Source: Zunongwangia profunda SM-A87
Lineage (GTDB): Bacteria > Bacteroidota > Bacteroidia > Flavobacteriales > Flavobacteriaceae
Length of the DNA: 64,000 nucleotides
NCBI RefSeq assembly: GCF_000023465.1
Contig: NC_014041.1
Location: 1,509,001 to 1,573,000 of the forward strand
Reading direction: 5' to 3'
Numbering within the stretch: the stretch's first letter is position 1; the number at the start of each line of letters is the position of its first letter. This document shows, one piece after another, positions 52,723 through 60,933 of the stretch. Both the position numbers and the translations under genes were made by a program. The notes under the pieces are model-generated. The model worked only from the letters and a program-made list of their open reading frames with translations, was not told where the DNA came from and made no database searches.

Positions 52723-52923
52723 GTACGTATTGATTTAATTCAGCCCAAGTTTCAATTCCGTAAATTTTAGATATAATTGGTCCATTATATTCCAAATATT
52801 TCCATTTCTCTAATCCGTTGTCGTAAACTGAAATCATATGACTGTTGTTTTTTATTTTAATCAGTTTATTGATAGAGTCTAATTTAACATTTTCAGCTCC
52901 GAAATGGACTTGCAACAAAAAAC
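52718..52923 (-). pseudogene. Cassette gene cut by the IS element
   Basis: The last 67 residues (FLLQVHFGAENVKLDSINKL ... GIETWAELNQYVR) remain; the 5' part is lost at the IS boundary at about 52924. The gene's stop lies within the GTTAGC cassette-end repeat. No family recognised. Confidence 0.6.
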
Positions 52924-52942
52924 TGGACAAATAGTTGAATGA

Positions 52943-53797
52943 CTACGCTGCTAGTTTAAGGTTATACATGTCTAATTCAAATTCTCTTATAGTTCTATTT
53001 CCTAAAAAGGAATGTCTTCTTCTATTATTATACCAAGTTTCTATCCATCCAAAGATGGATAACTCCGCTTCAGATCTCAACTTATAATTGTGCCTATAAA
53101 CCCATTCTACCTTTAATGATTTAAAGAACGATTCAGCAATGGCATTATCCCAGCAATTACCTTTTCTGCTCATAGATTGGTTTACTAAGCCATTGTAACT
53201 TTTAATTAATGAGGTAAACTTATGGCTGGCATATTGTATACCTCGGTCGGAATGAAAAATTAAAGACTGGGTTAAAGTAGTTTTCTTTATAGCCATATGC
53301 CAAGCCTTAATAATAGTGTCTTCTGTACTTAGATTATCGCTTAGAGCCCATCCAACAACTTTGCGGTTAAACAAATCAATAATGACAGTAAGGTATAACC
53401 AGCCCTGTTTGGTTTTGATATAGGTTATATCGCTTACCCAAACTTGATCCTGTCGGCTTACTTCAAAGTTTTGGTTTAATAAATTAGGAGCTATGGGGTA
53501 ATTATGTTGACTATATGTGGTTGCTTTAAACTTACGTTTTCGTTTTGCAAACAAATAATTAGCACTCATAATACGTGCAACTCTAGGCTTTGATATTTTA
53601 TAGCCTAATGTCTCTAGTTCTGTTTTTATTCTAGGTGAACCATAGCTTTGAAAGCTATCTTTAAATATAGATTTAATAAGCCCAGTTACCTTTTGATTTT
53701 CTAACCATAATTTACTTGGTCCCGATTGTAACCAATGGTAATAGCCACTTTTGCTTACTTTCAATATTTTACACATCGTCTCGACAGGAAATCTCAT
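52943..53797 (-). CDS. IS3-family transposase OrfB (DDE)
   Basis: The 284-residue protein begins at MRFPVETMCKILKVSKSGYY and holds the HTH_21 segment followed by an rve integrase core. The catalytic triad is visible as D in WVSDITYIKT (about 137), D in IFHSDRGIQY (about 196) and E in NAIAESFFKSLKVE (about 232). It is normally made as an OrfAB fusion by -1 frameshifting: the A-rich AAGAAAAAT near the orfA end joins to YRFIKQHLMRFPVE. It is 12 bases downstream of orfA. Confidence 0.95.
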   Translation of the reverse strand: MRFPVETMCKILKVSKSGYYHWLQSGPSKLWLENQKVTGLIKSIFKDSFQSYGSPRIKTELETLGYKISKPRVARIMSANYLFAKRKRKFKATTYSQHNYPIAPNLLNQNFEVSRQDQVWVSDITYIKTKQGWLYLTVIIDLFNRKVVGWALSDNLSTEDTIIKAWHMAIKKTTLTQSLIFHSDRGIQYASHKFTSLIKSYNGLVNQSMSRKGNCWDNAIAESFFKSLKVEWVYRHNYKLRSEAELSIFGWIETWYNNRRRHSFLGNRTIREFELDMYNLKLAA

Positions 53798-53808
53798 AAG
53801 GTGTTGTT

Positions 53809-54123
53809 TTATAAACCTGTATTTTTCTTGTCGCTCGCGGAGAAGATGCTGATGGCCTTTTTTAAGATGTCTCGTTCTAACTCGGCTTCTTTTAATGCCT
53901 TTTTTAATCGGGCTATCTCTTTTTCTTCATCGGTCATTTTAGGATTACCACGGCCAGGGAAACTGTTGTTACCGTAATCTTTTAACTCTCTACGCCAACG
54001 GTAAAGTACAGATGGAAATATATCCAAGTCTTCACATACTTGTTTTACATTGCCTTTAGCATAACTTAACTCGACTGCTTTTTGTTTAAATTCTAAGGTG
54101 TAATGTTTAGATTTTCTTCTCAT
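53809..54123 (-). CDS. IS3-family transposase OrfA
   Basis: The ATG at 54123 (MRRKSKHYTLEFKQKAVELS) is preferred over the one at 54147; 104 residues. It contains the HTH_Tnp_1 fold (QVCEDLDIFPSVLYRWRREL) and a leucine-zipper-like C-terminal helix (EEKEIARLKKALKEAELERD). OrfA binds the terminal repeats. The frame ends in SDKKNTGL; a -1 shift would read on into OrfB. Confidence 0.93.
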   Translation of the reverse strand: MRRKSKHYTLEFKQKAVELSYAKGNVKQVCEDLDIFPSVLYRWRRELKDYGNNSFPGRGNPKMTDEEKEIARLKKALKEAELERDILKKAISIFSASDKKNTGL

Positions 54124-54183
54124 AATTGCTAAGGTAATAACTAGCAAAAATATTCTCTCAACTTAGTGTCCGGTCTAATGTAG

Positions 54184-54518
54184 TAATTCCAGGGAGGATT
54201 ATAGGTTCTACCAGTTTTGGAAATTACTCTGAAAAAGATCAACGAATTGAAATTGGTTGGACGTGGCTGGGAAAAGATTTTCAGGGAAACGGATATAATT
54301 TCCAGGCAAAAGTATTGCTACTCAACTATTGCTTTAAAACATTAGCATTAGAGCGGGTAGAGGCTAAAACAGACGTTTTGAATAGAGCAGCCAGAAATTC
54401 ATTATTAAAATCGGGTTTTGTGGAAGAAGGAATTTTGCGAAGTCATACACTCTTGACGAACAATCGCCGCAGAGATACGATTTATTATAGTATTTTGAAA
54501 GCAGAATACTTTCAGTAG
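54184..54518 (+). pseudogene. 5'-truncated GNAT acetyltransferase (RimJ/RimL type)
   Basis: The readable frame starts at the IS boundary as IPGRIIGSTSFGNYSEKDQR and continues through IEIGWTWLGKDFQGNGYNFQ to the end. GWTWLGKDFQGNGYNFQAK and RVEAKTDVLNRAARNSLLKS are the RimJ/RimL acetyl-CoA-binding and C-terminal motifs. About 60-80 N-terminal residues are missing. The gene probably belonged to the core genome next to DUF721/recF and lost its start when the island edge formed. Confidence 0.8.
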
Positions 54519-54643
54519 AAAAGGGGGGCGAATCAAATCTTAAGTTATGCGATCACATTTTTTGATCGCATCACCCATATTTTAGCCATAGAAAAAATAC
54601 TGAAAATGTTCATTGTTTCACCTATTGTTTTCTAAGAGACTAT

Positions 54644-54937
54644 TTACCGAAGCACTAATTTCTCAATAAGCTCTTTTCCTAATTCTTCATTAAGCATTTT
54701 TACGATCTTTTCTTTGCCATAGCTTAATTCTTCTCGCAGGACCGAAGAGCTTAACTGCACATAAAGCGTAGTTCCCTGTAGTTTTATAGCGGTGGTATAT
54801 TTTTGGATTGCCGGGCCCATTTGTTGGTTCCATGCATCGCGAACATGTACTTTATCAAGACCTTTCTCCAGGTTATTTTTAGATACAAATTCCTTTAAAA
54901 CGTCTCCTAAACTCAAATTCTCATTATTCCTTTTCAT
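54644..54937 (-). CDS. DUF721 protein
   Basis: The 97-residue protein matches DUF721: LKEFVSKNNLEKGLDKVHVR, DAWNQQMGPAIQKYTTAIKL and YVQLSSSVLREELSYGKEKI. DUF721 proteins (DciA relatives) are linked to replication initiation through the replicative helicase. That link fits its place beside recF, but the protein lacks domains beyond DUF721. It overlaps the end of the preceding lipoprotein gene by 14 bases. Confidence 0.85.
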   Translation of the reverse strand: MKRNNENLSLGDVLKEFVSKNNLEKGLDKVHVRDAWNQQMGPAIQKYTTAIKLQGTTLYVQLSSSVLREELSYGKEKIVKMLNEELGKELIEKLVLR

Positions 54938-55361
54938 TGGTGTCGATGCTTTTAGGGGTATAGTGTTTGTAATGATAAATTTTATCCTGATTTGATTTTA
55001 TGACTAACTCTTCAGGAGAAGCTTTTAAAACGGTTTCTTTCCAATTATCGAAGGCGGTTTTGTAATAAATCCTAAGGCTATCCTCTTCTATTTTCAGCTC
55101 AATTTTTTCAGCAGAATTGGTGGTTTTAAAGCTTCCGTCTAATTGAGGTCTTAATTTGGTGCGTTGCCCGCTGTTCCCCTTTACTTCAAAATAATCTATA
55201 TTATCATTTATAGAATAGGTTATGGTAGAATCCGGGCTAACTTCAACCTTATCAATTTCCCAGTATCCTTCTATAAACTGTATTTGTTCTTTGGGATCCT
55301 GCTTATTACAACTTAACAGGATTAAACTGAATAACAAAAAAAATACTCCGGTATTTTTCAC
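54924..55361 (-). CDS. Lipoprotein, lipocalin-like
   Basis: The 145-residue protein starts with [18 protein letters not shown] (lipobox LLSC) and has a beta-rich mature part beginning [17 protein letters not shown], the opening strand of lipocalin-like (DUF4488-type) domains. Function unknown. The gene overlaps recF at its start by 4 bases and DUF721 at its end, forming a three-gene operon on the minus strand. Confidence 0.7.
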   Translation of the reverse strand: MKNTGVFFLLFSLILLSCNKQDPKEQIQFIEGYWEIDKVEVSPDSTITYSINDNIDYFEVKGNSGQRTKLRPQLDGSFKTTNSAEKIELKIEEDSLRIYYKTAFDNWKETVLKASPEELVIKSNQDKIYHYKHYTPKSIDTNEKE

Positions 55362-56437
55362 AATTTAAATATTTTATAGGTTTGGTTACTTTCTTTGACT
55401 ACTTTTTCGGTCCTTTCGGCATGGGTATCGCTTATAAAAATTTGTCCAAGCTCGTTAGTGGCTACTAAAGCAACAATATGTGCTACACGTTGTTCATCCA
55501 GTTTATCAAAAACATCATCAAGTAGTAAAATTGGGTTAACGCCGCTTATTTTTTTTATAAAATCGAATTGTGCCAGTTTTAAGGCCACTAAAAATGATTT
55601 TTGCTGTCCCTGCGAGCCGAATTTCTTGATGGGGTGGCCTTCAATCTCAAAACTTAAGTCATCCTTATGCGTGCCTACACTGGTATATTGTAAGACCATG
55701 TCTTTTTGAAGCTGATCCTCTAAGAGTTTAGAGAGTGTTTTATGGGAAAGCTGACTTTTATACTCGATGCTTACCGGTTCTTTATTGTTGGTAATTTCAG
55801 CATATCTTTTGTTGAAAATTGGCACAAATTCCTGTAAAAAATCTACTCGCTTTTTATACAATTTTGTTCCTAAATCGTTTAGTTGAAGGTTATATACTTC
55901 AAGTGTATCTCTATCGAAGGTATGATTGGCCGCAAAGTATTTTAAAAGAGAATTTCGCTGTGAAACAATTTTGGAATAGTTAATAAGATCGTTTAAGTAT
56001 CCACTATCACTTTGGGAAATAACACCATCCATAAACTTTCTCCGGGTTTCGCTACCTTCTATAATTAGATCCCGATCTGCCGGAGAAATAATTACTGCCG
56101 GAATAAAGCCAATATGTTCACTAACCTTCTCATAAGGTTTTTGATTTCTTTTAATGACTTTTTTTTGTCCACGTTTAGCGCTAACTAAAATTTGCTCCTC
56201 TTTATCGTTCTTTTCAAAAGTACCATCAACCACGAAGAAATCGGCTTCATGATTAATGTTTTGGCTGGTAATAGGATTAAAATAACTTTTTCCGAAAGCA
56301 AGGTGATAAATACTGTCTAAAACATTTGTTTTTCCAACACCGTTATGCCCAACCATACAGTTAATCTTAGGATCAAAGTCGAAAGAAGACGACTCCAGAT
56401 TCTTATAATTTAAAAGGGAAAGATGTTTTAGATGCAT
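55358..56437 (-). CDS. recF: DNA replication and repair protein RecF
   Basis: The 359-residue SMC-like ATPase has Walker [10 protein letters not shown] (about residues 33-41), the signature GSQGQQKS, and Walker [16 protein letters not shown] (about 298-312), all in place. RecF helps load RecA at gapped DNA with RecO and RecR. Start and length are normal. Upstream is the divergent TPR gene with its own promoter. Confidence 0.95.
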   Translation of the reverse strand: MHLKHLSLLNYKNLESSSFDFDPKINCMVGHNGVGKTNVLDSIYHLAFGKSYFNPITSQNINHEADFFVVDGTFEKNDKEEQILVSAKRGQKKVIKRNQKPYEKVSEHIGFIPAVIISPADRDLIIEGSETRRKFMDGVISQSDSGYLNDLINYSKIVSQRNSLLKYFAANHTFDRDTLEVYNLQLNDLGTKLYKKRVDFLQEFVPIFNKRYAEITNNKEPVSIEYKSQLSHKTLSKLLEDQLQKDMVLQYTSVGTHKDDLSFEIEGHPIKKFGSQGQQKSFLVALKLAQFDFIKKISGVNPILLLDDVFDKLDEQRVAHIVALVATNELGQIFISDTHAERTEKVVKESNQTYKIFKL

Positions 56438-56556
56438 AATTTATTGAAAATCAACTAGGTTTTGGTTGTTTGGTGTTGCCAGAAATTCCTAAGCGAAAGA
56501 GCTTAAAATATTCAAAAAATACAAATAAATTCCCTTTTAATTTTCACAAAATATTA

Positions 56557-56564
56557 TATTTTTG
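56557..56564 (+). promoter_or_regulatory. Putative -7 box (TATTTTTG) for the TPR-ribH transcript
   Basis: TATTTTTG fits TAnnTTTG and is 21 bases before the ATG at 56585. No obvious -33 TTTG. Confidence 0.4.
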
Positions 56565-56584
56565 CCACGCATTAAAAATATCTT

Positions 56585-57379
56585 ATGGCAACATATAAGA
56601 AAAGAGGATATAAACCACCAAAGGAGAAAATCCAGGACGTAGAAGAAAACAACGAAAACGAATATGTAGATGGGCAATCCACTACAGAAGAAGTTTTCAA
56701 TACGCTGGATGAGGGAGCCAGTCGTACCGAAACATGGGTAGCCGACAATCAAAAATACATTTACATTGTATTGGGAATTGTAGTGATCGCTGTTTTGGGG
56801 TATCTTGGATACGAACAATGGATTCAGGAACCAAAAAAAGCCGAAGCTGCTAATGAAATGGCACAGGCACAAAATTATATGCAGGCAGCTATGAGTGCTG
56901 GAGCTACACAAAGTGACTCCCTTTATAACCTTGCATTAAATGGCGGTGAAGGGAAATATGGTTTCTTAGATATTATTGACAACTACGGGGGTACTCCCAG
57001 TGCAAATATCGCTTCTTATAATGCTGGTTTCGCTTATCTTTATACAGGTAAATATCAGGAAGCTATAGATTATCTTGAGGACTTTAAAAGCGATGACGAG
57101 ATCTTAGCGCCCTTGGCAACTGGTGGTATTGGAGATGCTTTTATGCAATTAGAGCAACCAGAGGAAGCTTTAGATTATTATGTGAAAGCTGCAAATATGA
57201 GATCTAACAGCTTTACTACACCAAAATTTTTATTGAAAGCTGCGATTACAGCCTTAGAAGTAGGAAATGCTGAAGATGCTTTAAAGTATCTAAACAAATT
57301 GGAAAATGAATATCCAGAGTCTCCGGAAGCAGGTGAAGCACCTGTATTTATTGGTCAGGCTCAGGCAATGAATGAATAA
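56585..57379 (+). CDS. Membrane-anchored TPR protein (YfgM-like)
   Basis: The 264-residue protein has an N-terminal charged region (about 1-55), one transmembrane helix (YIYIVLGIVVIAVLGYLGYE, about 58-77) and then TPR-like repeats: YNAGFAYLYTGKYQEAIDYL, ATGGIGDAFMQLEQPEEALD and LKAAITALEVGNAEDALKYL. YfgM-like proteins are periplasmic chaperone partners; this role is inferred. The ribH gene follows after 5 bases. Confidence 0.8.
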   Translation: MATYKKRGYKPPKEKIQDVEENNENEYVDGQSTTEEVFNTLDEGASRTETWVADNQKYIYIVLGIVVIAVLGYLGYEQWIQEPKKAEAANEMAQAQNYMQAAMSAGATQSDSLYNLALNGGEGKYGFLDIIDNYGGTPSANIASYNAGFAYLYTGKYQEAIDYLEDFKSDDEILAPLATGGIGDAFMQLEQPEEALDYYVKAANMRSNSFTTPKFLLKAAITALEVGNAEDALKYLNKLENEYPESPEAGEAPVFIGQAQAMNE

Positions 57380-57384
57380 AATAT

Positions 57385-57882
57385 ATGGCAACCGAAGGAA
57401 ATAATCTATCGGAATACGATAAATCTTCAATCCCAAACGCGAAAGAATTTCGGTTTGGGATTGTTGTTTCAGAATGGAATGATAAAGTAACTGAAGGTTT
57501 GTTTCAGGGAGCTTTTGAGACCTTAAAGGAACATGGTGTACTAGAGAAAAAAATAGTACGTTGGAACGTGCCGGGAAGTTTTGAATTAACTTACGGCTGC
57601 AAGAAAATGCAGGAAACTTATGATATGCTGGATGGTATTATCGCAATAGGAAGTGTGATTCAGGGAGAAACAAAACATTTTGATTTTGTTTGTCAGGGTG
57701 TTTCTAATGGAATTACTCAGTTGAATGTAAATAGCGATACTCCGGTCATCTTTTGTGTACTTACCGATAATAATATGCAGCAGGCTTTAGATCGCTCTGG
57801 CGGTAAGCACGGAAATAAAGGAACGGAAGCTGCTATTGCAGCGATCAAAATGGCACAATTAAGAAAAGAAGCCAGATTTTAA
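57385..57882 (+). CDS. ribH: 6,7-dimethyl-8-ribityllumazine synthase
   Basis: The 165-residue protein is a complete lumazine synthase: FGIVVSEWNDKVTEGLFQGA (substrate loop), VPGSFELTY, IAIGSVIQGETKHFDFVCQG with the catalytic His, and GGKHGNKGTEAAIAAIKMAQ. It makes the immediate riboflavin precursor. It forms an operon with the TPR gene and is followed by a terminator. Confidence 0.95.
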   Translation: MATEGNNLSEYDKSSIPNAKEFRFGIVVSEWNDKVTEGLFQGAFETLKEHGVLEKKIVRWNVPGSFELTYGCKKMQETYDMLDGIIAIGSVIQGETKHFDFVCQGVSNGITQLNVNSDTPVIFCVLTDNNMQQALDRSGGKHGNKGTEAAIAAIKMAQLRKEARF

Positions 57883-57913
57883 TAATCCTAGGTAGAGAAC
57901 AATATCATGATCT

Positions 57914-57941
57914 AAATGCCGCTTTTTTAAAGCGGCATTAT
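57914..57941 (+). terminator. Rho-independent terminator after ribH
   Basis: AAATGCCGCTTT and AAAGCGGCATT form a stem of about 11 bp with a short T loop, followed by an AT-rich tail. Confidence 0.75.
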
Positions 57942-57990
57942 TATTGCTTTTTTATATTTTATAGAAGAGCTCTTCTATTTTAGAAAGCTT

Positions 57991-58323
57991 TTGAGTAAAT
58001 TTGATGTACCACGTTTTAAAGCAATAATTTTGAGAGTCAATTTTTTAAAAACCAAGAAAAACGCCCGTTATAATTATACTCCTCGTTACTACAAAGGCAA
58101 GGATACGGGTAATATTTACGATTTTGATTCGAAATTTAATAAATATAGGGAAGCTACAAACGCAATAGATTTTGGAGCCCAATGGTCTAGAGATCGTAAG
58201 GCCAGCCGAAATCGTGGCAATCGGGAAATCAATCGCCGTGTTATTTATGTAGCTATTGTCCTTATTTTTATTTTTTTATGGATTATAGATTTTGATTTGT
58301 CTATCTTCTCGAATCCTCGTTAA
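57991..58323 (+). CDS. Small conserved membrane protein near ribH
   Basis: The frame starts at TTG (57991) or, better, at the TTG at 58030, which gives MRVNFLKTKKNARYNYTPRYY and about 97 residues. KKNARYNYTPRYYKGKD is a strongly conserved opening in a Bacteroidota family sometimes labelled riboflavin synthase subunit beta through its neighbour; no such activity is visible. One C-terminal helix (VIYVAIVLIFIFLWII). The stop is directly followed by the mutL ATG. Confidence 0.7.
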   Translation: MSKFDVPRFKAIILRVNFLKTKKNARYNYTPRYYKGKDTGNIYDFDSKFNKYREATNAIDFGAQWSRDRKASRNRGNREINRRVIYVAIVLIFIFLWIIDFDLSIFSNPR

Positions 58324-60183
58324 ATGAGTGATATTATACAACTTTTACCAGATCACGTTGCAAACCAGATTGCTGCGGGAGAGGTAGTACAGCGCCCAGC
58401 TTCTGTTATCAAAGAATTACTGGAGAACGCTATAGATGCTTATGCTCATAATATACAGGTCGTAGTAAAAGATGCCGGTAAAACCTTAATACAGATTGTA
58501 GACGACGGCGCCGGGATGAGTCTTACAGATGCCCGTATGTGTTTTGAGCGGCATGCGACTTCAAAAATTAAATCTGCTGAAGATCTTTTCAGTTTAAACA
58601 CAAAAGGTTTTAGGGGAGAAGCATTGGCTTCTATTGCGGCAATTGCTCATGTTGAATTAAAAACCAAACCTCAGAATGAAGAAGTAGGTACCTGTATTAA
58701 AATAGAAGGTAGCAAAGTAACTTCACAGGAGCCGTGCGTGACACCAAAAGGAACTTCCCTTTGTGTGAAGAACCTTTTTTACAATATTCCCGCCCGAAGA
58801 AACTTTTTAAAATCTGATGCGGTAGAATTGCGCCATATTATCGATGAATTTCAACGTGTAGCTATGGCACATCCTTCAATTGCCTTTTCACTTTTTCATA
58901 ATGGAGGAGAGCTTTTTCAGTTGCCATCAACAAATCACCGGCAACGAATTACAAATATTTTTGGAGCCAAAACAAACGAAAAGCTGGTTCCGGTAAATGA
59001 AGATACCGAGATAGTGAAAATTTCCGGTTTTGTTGGGAAGCCGGAGTTTGCAAAGAGAAGCAGGGGAGAGCAGTTCTTTTTTGTAAATAATAGGTTTATT
59101 AAAAGTCCGTATTTAAACCACGCTGTTTCCGCTGCTTTTGATGGTTTATTGAAAGAAAAGACCTATCCAAGTTATTTTCTTTATCTGGATGTAAATCCAA
59201 AGAGTATAGATATTAATATCCATCCCACTAAGACCGAAATTAAGTTTGATGACGAGCATGCGCTTTATGCGATGCTAAGAAGTGCCATTAAGCATAGTTT
59301 AGGACAGTTTAGCGTAGCTCCTGTTTTAGATTTTGATCGTGACGCGAACCTGGATACACCTTATGAGTATAAAAATAGACAGGCTCAAGTTCCTAAAATC
59401 GAAGTAGATCGTAGCTTTAATCCGTTCGAGAACGAATTAAATACATCGTCTATACGATCTGGAAAAAGTCATAATTTTAGAAAAGAAAATACACAGTCCT
59501 GGGAAAGTTTATATGCGGGCTTAAAAACAACTCCAGAAACCAATCAGCATCAGTTTAAACAGGTAGAGTTTGAAAGCGAAGAAGTAACCGGGAAGCTTTT
59601 TGATGATAATCATTCGGGATCTGAGGCAGGTACATTTCAACTTCAAAAAAAATATATCGTTTCTACGTTGAAAAGCGGCATTTTGGTAATCGACCAAAAT
59701 CGGGCGCATACCAGAATTTTGTATGAAGAGTTATTAAAAAATATTACGATCGCTGCGGCGGTAAGCCAGCAACTTCTTTTTCCTTTACAATTGCAGTTTA
59801 ACACGCATGAAATTGAAATGCTTAAAGAAATTAAGGAATCTTTAGAACAAACTGGTTTTATTTTTTCTAATATTGAAGACGAAACTGTAGAGATTACGGG
59901 GATACCAACCTTAATCAGCGAAAGTGAAGTTGGTATTTTGCTAGAGCAGCTGTTGTCTGATTTTGAAAATGAAGTTCCTGATAATGGATTTTCACAAACT
60001 GATTTGTTGGCAAAATCACTGGCAAAAGGGATGGCCGTGAAATCCGGAACTCTATTAAATAGTACAGAGCAGCAACATATTGTAAATCGATTGTTCGCCT
60101 GTAAGGAACCAGATGTAAGTCCGTTTAACAAATCGGTGTTTGTGACCTTAACAGTAGATGAATTAGATAAAAAATTTACCTAA
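58324..60183 (+). CDS. mutL: DNA mismatch repair protein MutL
   Basis: The 619-residue protein has an intact GHKL ATPase: ELLENAIDAYAHNI (motif I), DDGAGM (II) and TKGFRGEALASIAA (III), then the transducer domain with IDINIHPTKTEIKF. The linker (about 340-430) is low in conservation. In the C-terminal domain DQNRAHTRILYEELL takes the place of the endonuclease motif DQHAx2Ex4E, and the first Glu is replaced by Thr. Endonuclease activity is therefore uncertain. It starts directly after the small membrane protein gene and its stop abuts the rhomboid gene (TAAATG). Confidence 0.94.
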   Translation: MSDIIQLLPDHVANQIAAGEVVQRPASVIKELLENAIDAYAHNIQVVVKDAGKTLIQIVDDGAGMSLTDARMCFERHATSKIKSAEDLFSLNTKGFRGEALASIAAIAHVELKTKPQNEEVGTCIKIEGSKVTSQEPCVTPKGTSLCVKNLFYNIPARRNFLKSDAVELRHIIDEFQRVAMAHPSIAFSLFHNGGELFQLPSTNHRQRITNIFGAKTNEKLVPVNEDTEIVKISGFVGKPEFAKRSRGEQFFFVNNRFIKSPYLNHAVSAAFDGLLKEKTYPSYFLYLDVNPKSIDINIHPTKTEIKFDDEHALYAMLRSAIKHSLGQFSVAPVLDFDRDANLDTPYEYKNRQAQVPKIEVDRSFNPFENELNTSSIRSGKSHNFRKENTQSWESLYAGLKTTPETNQHQFKQVEFESEEVTGKLFDDNHSGSEAGTFQLQKKYIVSTLKSGILVIDQNRAHTRILYEELLKNITIAAAVSQQLLFPLQLQFNTHEIEMLKEIKESLEQTGFIFSNIEDETVEITGIPTLISESEVGILLEQLLSDFENEVPDNGFSQTDLLAKSLAKGMAVKSGTLLNSTEQQHIVNRLFACKEPDVSPFNKSVFVTLTVDELDKKFT

Positions 60184-60933
60184 ATGGGAAGAATTTCGGA
60201 ATCTGTAAAAGTTATTTTAATAGCAAATATTTTATTTTTTATTGGTAGCCAGGTTATTGGTGTAAAAGCATATGAACTTTTCGCTTTATGGTTTCCCGAG
60301 AATCAAAATTTTCATTTTTGGCAGATACTTACACACATGTTTATGCATGGCGGGATTTCGCATATATTCTTCAATATGTTTGCGCTTTATATCTTCGGGA
60401 GTTTTTTAGAGCAAAGTATTGGTCAGAATCGCTTTTTATTCCTGTATTTTTCGGCCGGATTGGGGGCAGCAGGGCTTCAGATACTATTTTCTTATCTCGA
60501 TTTTAATTCGGCTTACAATGCTTTGCTTGAGAACGGTGCTACGGTAGCTCAAATCAATGATTTACTTAACCAGTTTGATGGTCAGTCTTATGGAATGATG
60601 TACAATGGTGGGAATGCTTTAGTCAATGATCTTGCCAGTTCTTTTATGGTACCCATGGTTGGAGCTTCAGGAGCAATATTTGGTGTTATGGCAGCATTTG
60701 CTGTGATTTATCCAAACTTGCCATTATATATAATGTTTATTCCTATACCCATCAAAGCAAAGTACCTAATAGGGGGTTATTTTCTTTTGAATGTCTATTC
60801 AGCCGTGACCGGAAATACTCTTTTAGGACCTTCAAATACGGCCTACTGGGCGCATATTGGGGGTGCAGTTATTGGATTTATCACTATGTGGTACTGGAAG
60901 AAAAATCAGTTTAACCAAAATAGGTGGAACTAG
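60184..60933 (+). CDS. Rhomboid-family intramembrane serine protease
   Basis: The 249-residue polytopic protein has the catalytic Ser in VGASGAIFGVMAAF (about residue 160) and His in AHIGGAVIGFITM (about 222). HMFMHGGISHIFFNMFALYI supplies the conserved His/Asn in helix 2. Rhomboids cut substrate helices within the membrane. An insertion of about 45 residues lies between helices 3 and 4. The next gene, another rhomboid, starts directly after its stop, so the pair and mutL are coupled. Confidence 0.93.
   Translation: MGRISESVKVILIANILFFIGSQVIGVKAYELFALWFPENQNFHFWQILTHMFMHGGISHIFFNMFALYIFGSFLEQSIGQNRFLFLYFSAGLGAAGLQILFSYLDFNSAYNALLENGATVAQINDLLNQFDGQSYGMMYNGGNALVNDLASSFMVPMVGASGAIFGVMAAFAVIYPNLPLYIMFIPIPIKAKYLIGGYFLLNVYSAVTGNTLLGPSNTAYWAHIGGAVIGFITMWYWKKNQFNQNRWN

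Larger units (their letters stand above)
52924..54172 (-). mobile_element. IS3-family insertion sequence (IS150-like, two ORFs)
   Basis: Imperfect terminal inverted repeats are visible: GGACAAATAGTTGA at 52925 and, on the other strand from 54171, GGACACTAAGTTGA. Between them lie orfA and orfB on the minus strand. No clear target duplication is seen, and the two flanks belong to different truncated genes, so the insertion was accompanied by a deletion or rearrangement. The element itself appears intact. Confidence 0.88.

Noticed and set aside
29860..52923. A classical integron with standard attC sites
   Set aside because: Core sites such as GTTGCC, GTTACC and GTTAGC do not fit GTTRRRY well, spacers are often too long, and no intI gene is present. 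I report it as integron-like only.
52925..52943. Target-site duplication of the IS3 element
   Set aside because: Flanks (ACT on one side, GGT on the other, depending on the end chosen) do not match, so no duplication can be claimed.
54792..54995. Plus-strand frame opposite DUF721
   Set aside because: It is the shadow of the DUF721 and lipoprotein genes on the other strand.
57991..58323. Riboflavin synthase subunit activity for the small protein next to ribH
   Set aside because: The protein is about 100 residues with one membrane helix and has no riboflavin synthase motif. The name in some annotations appears to come from its neighbour.
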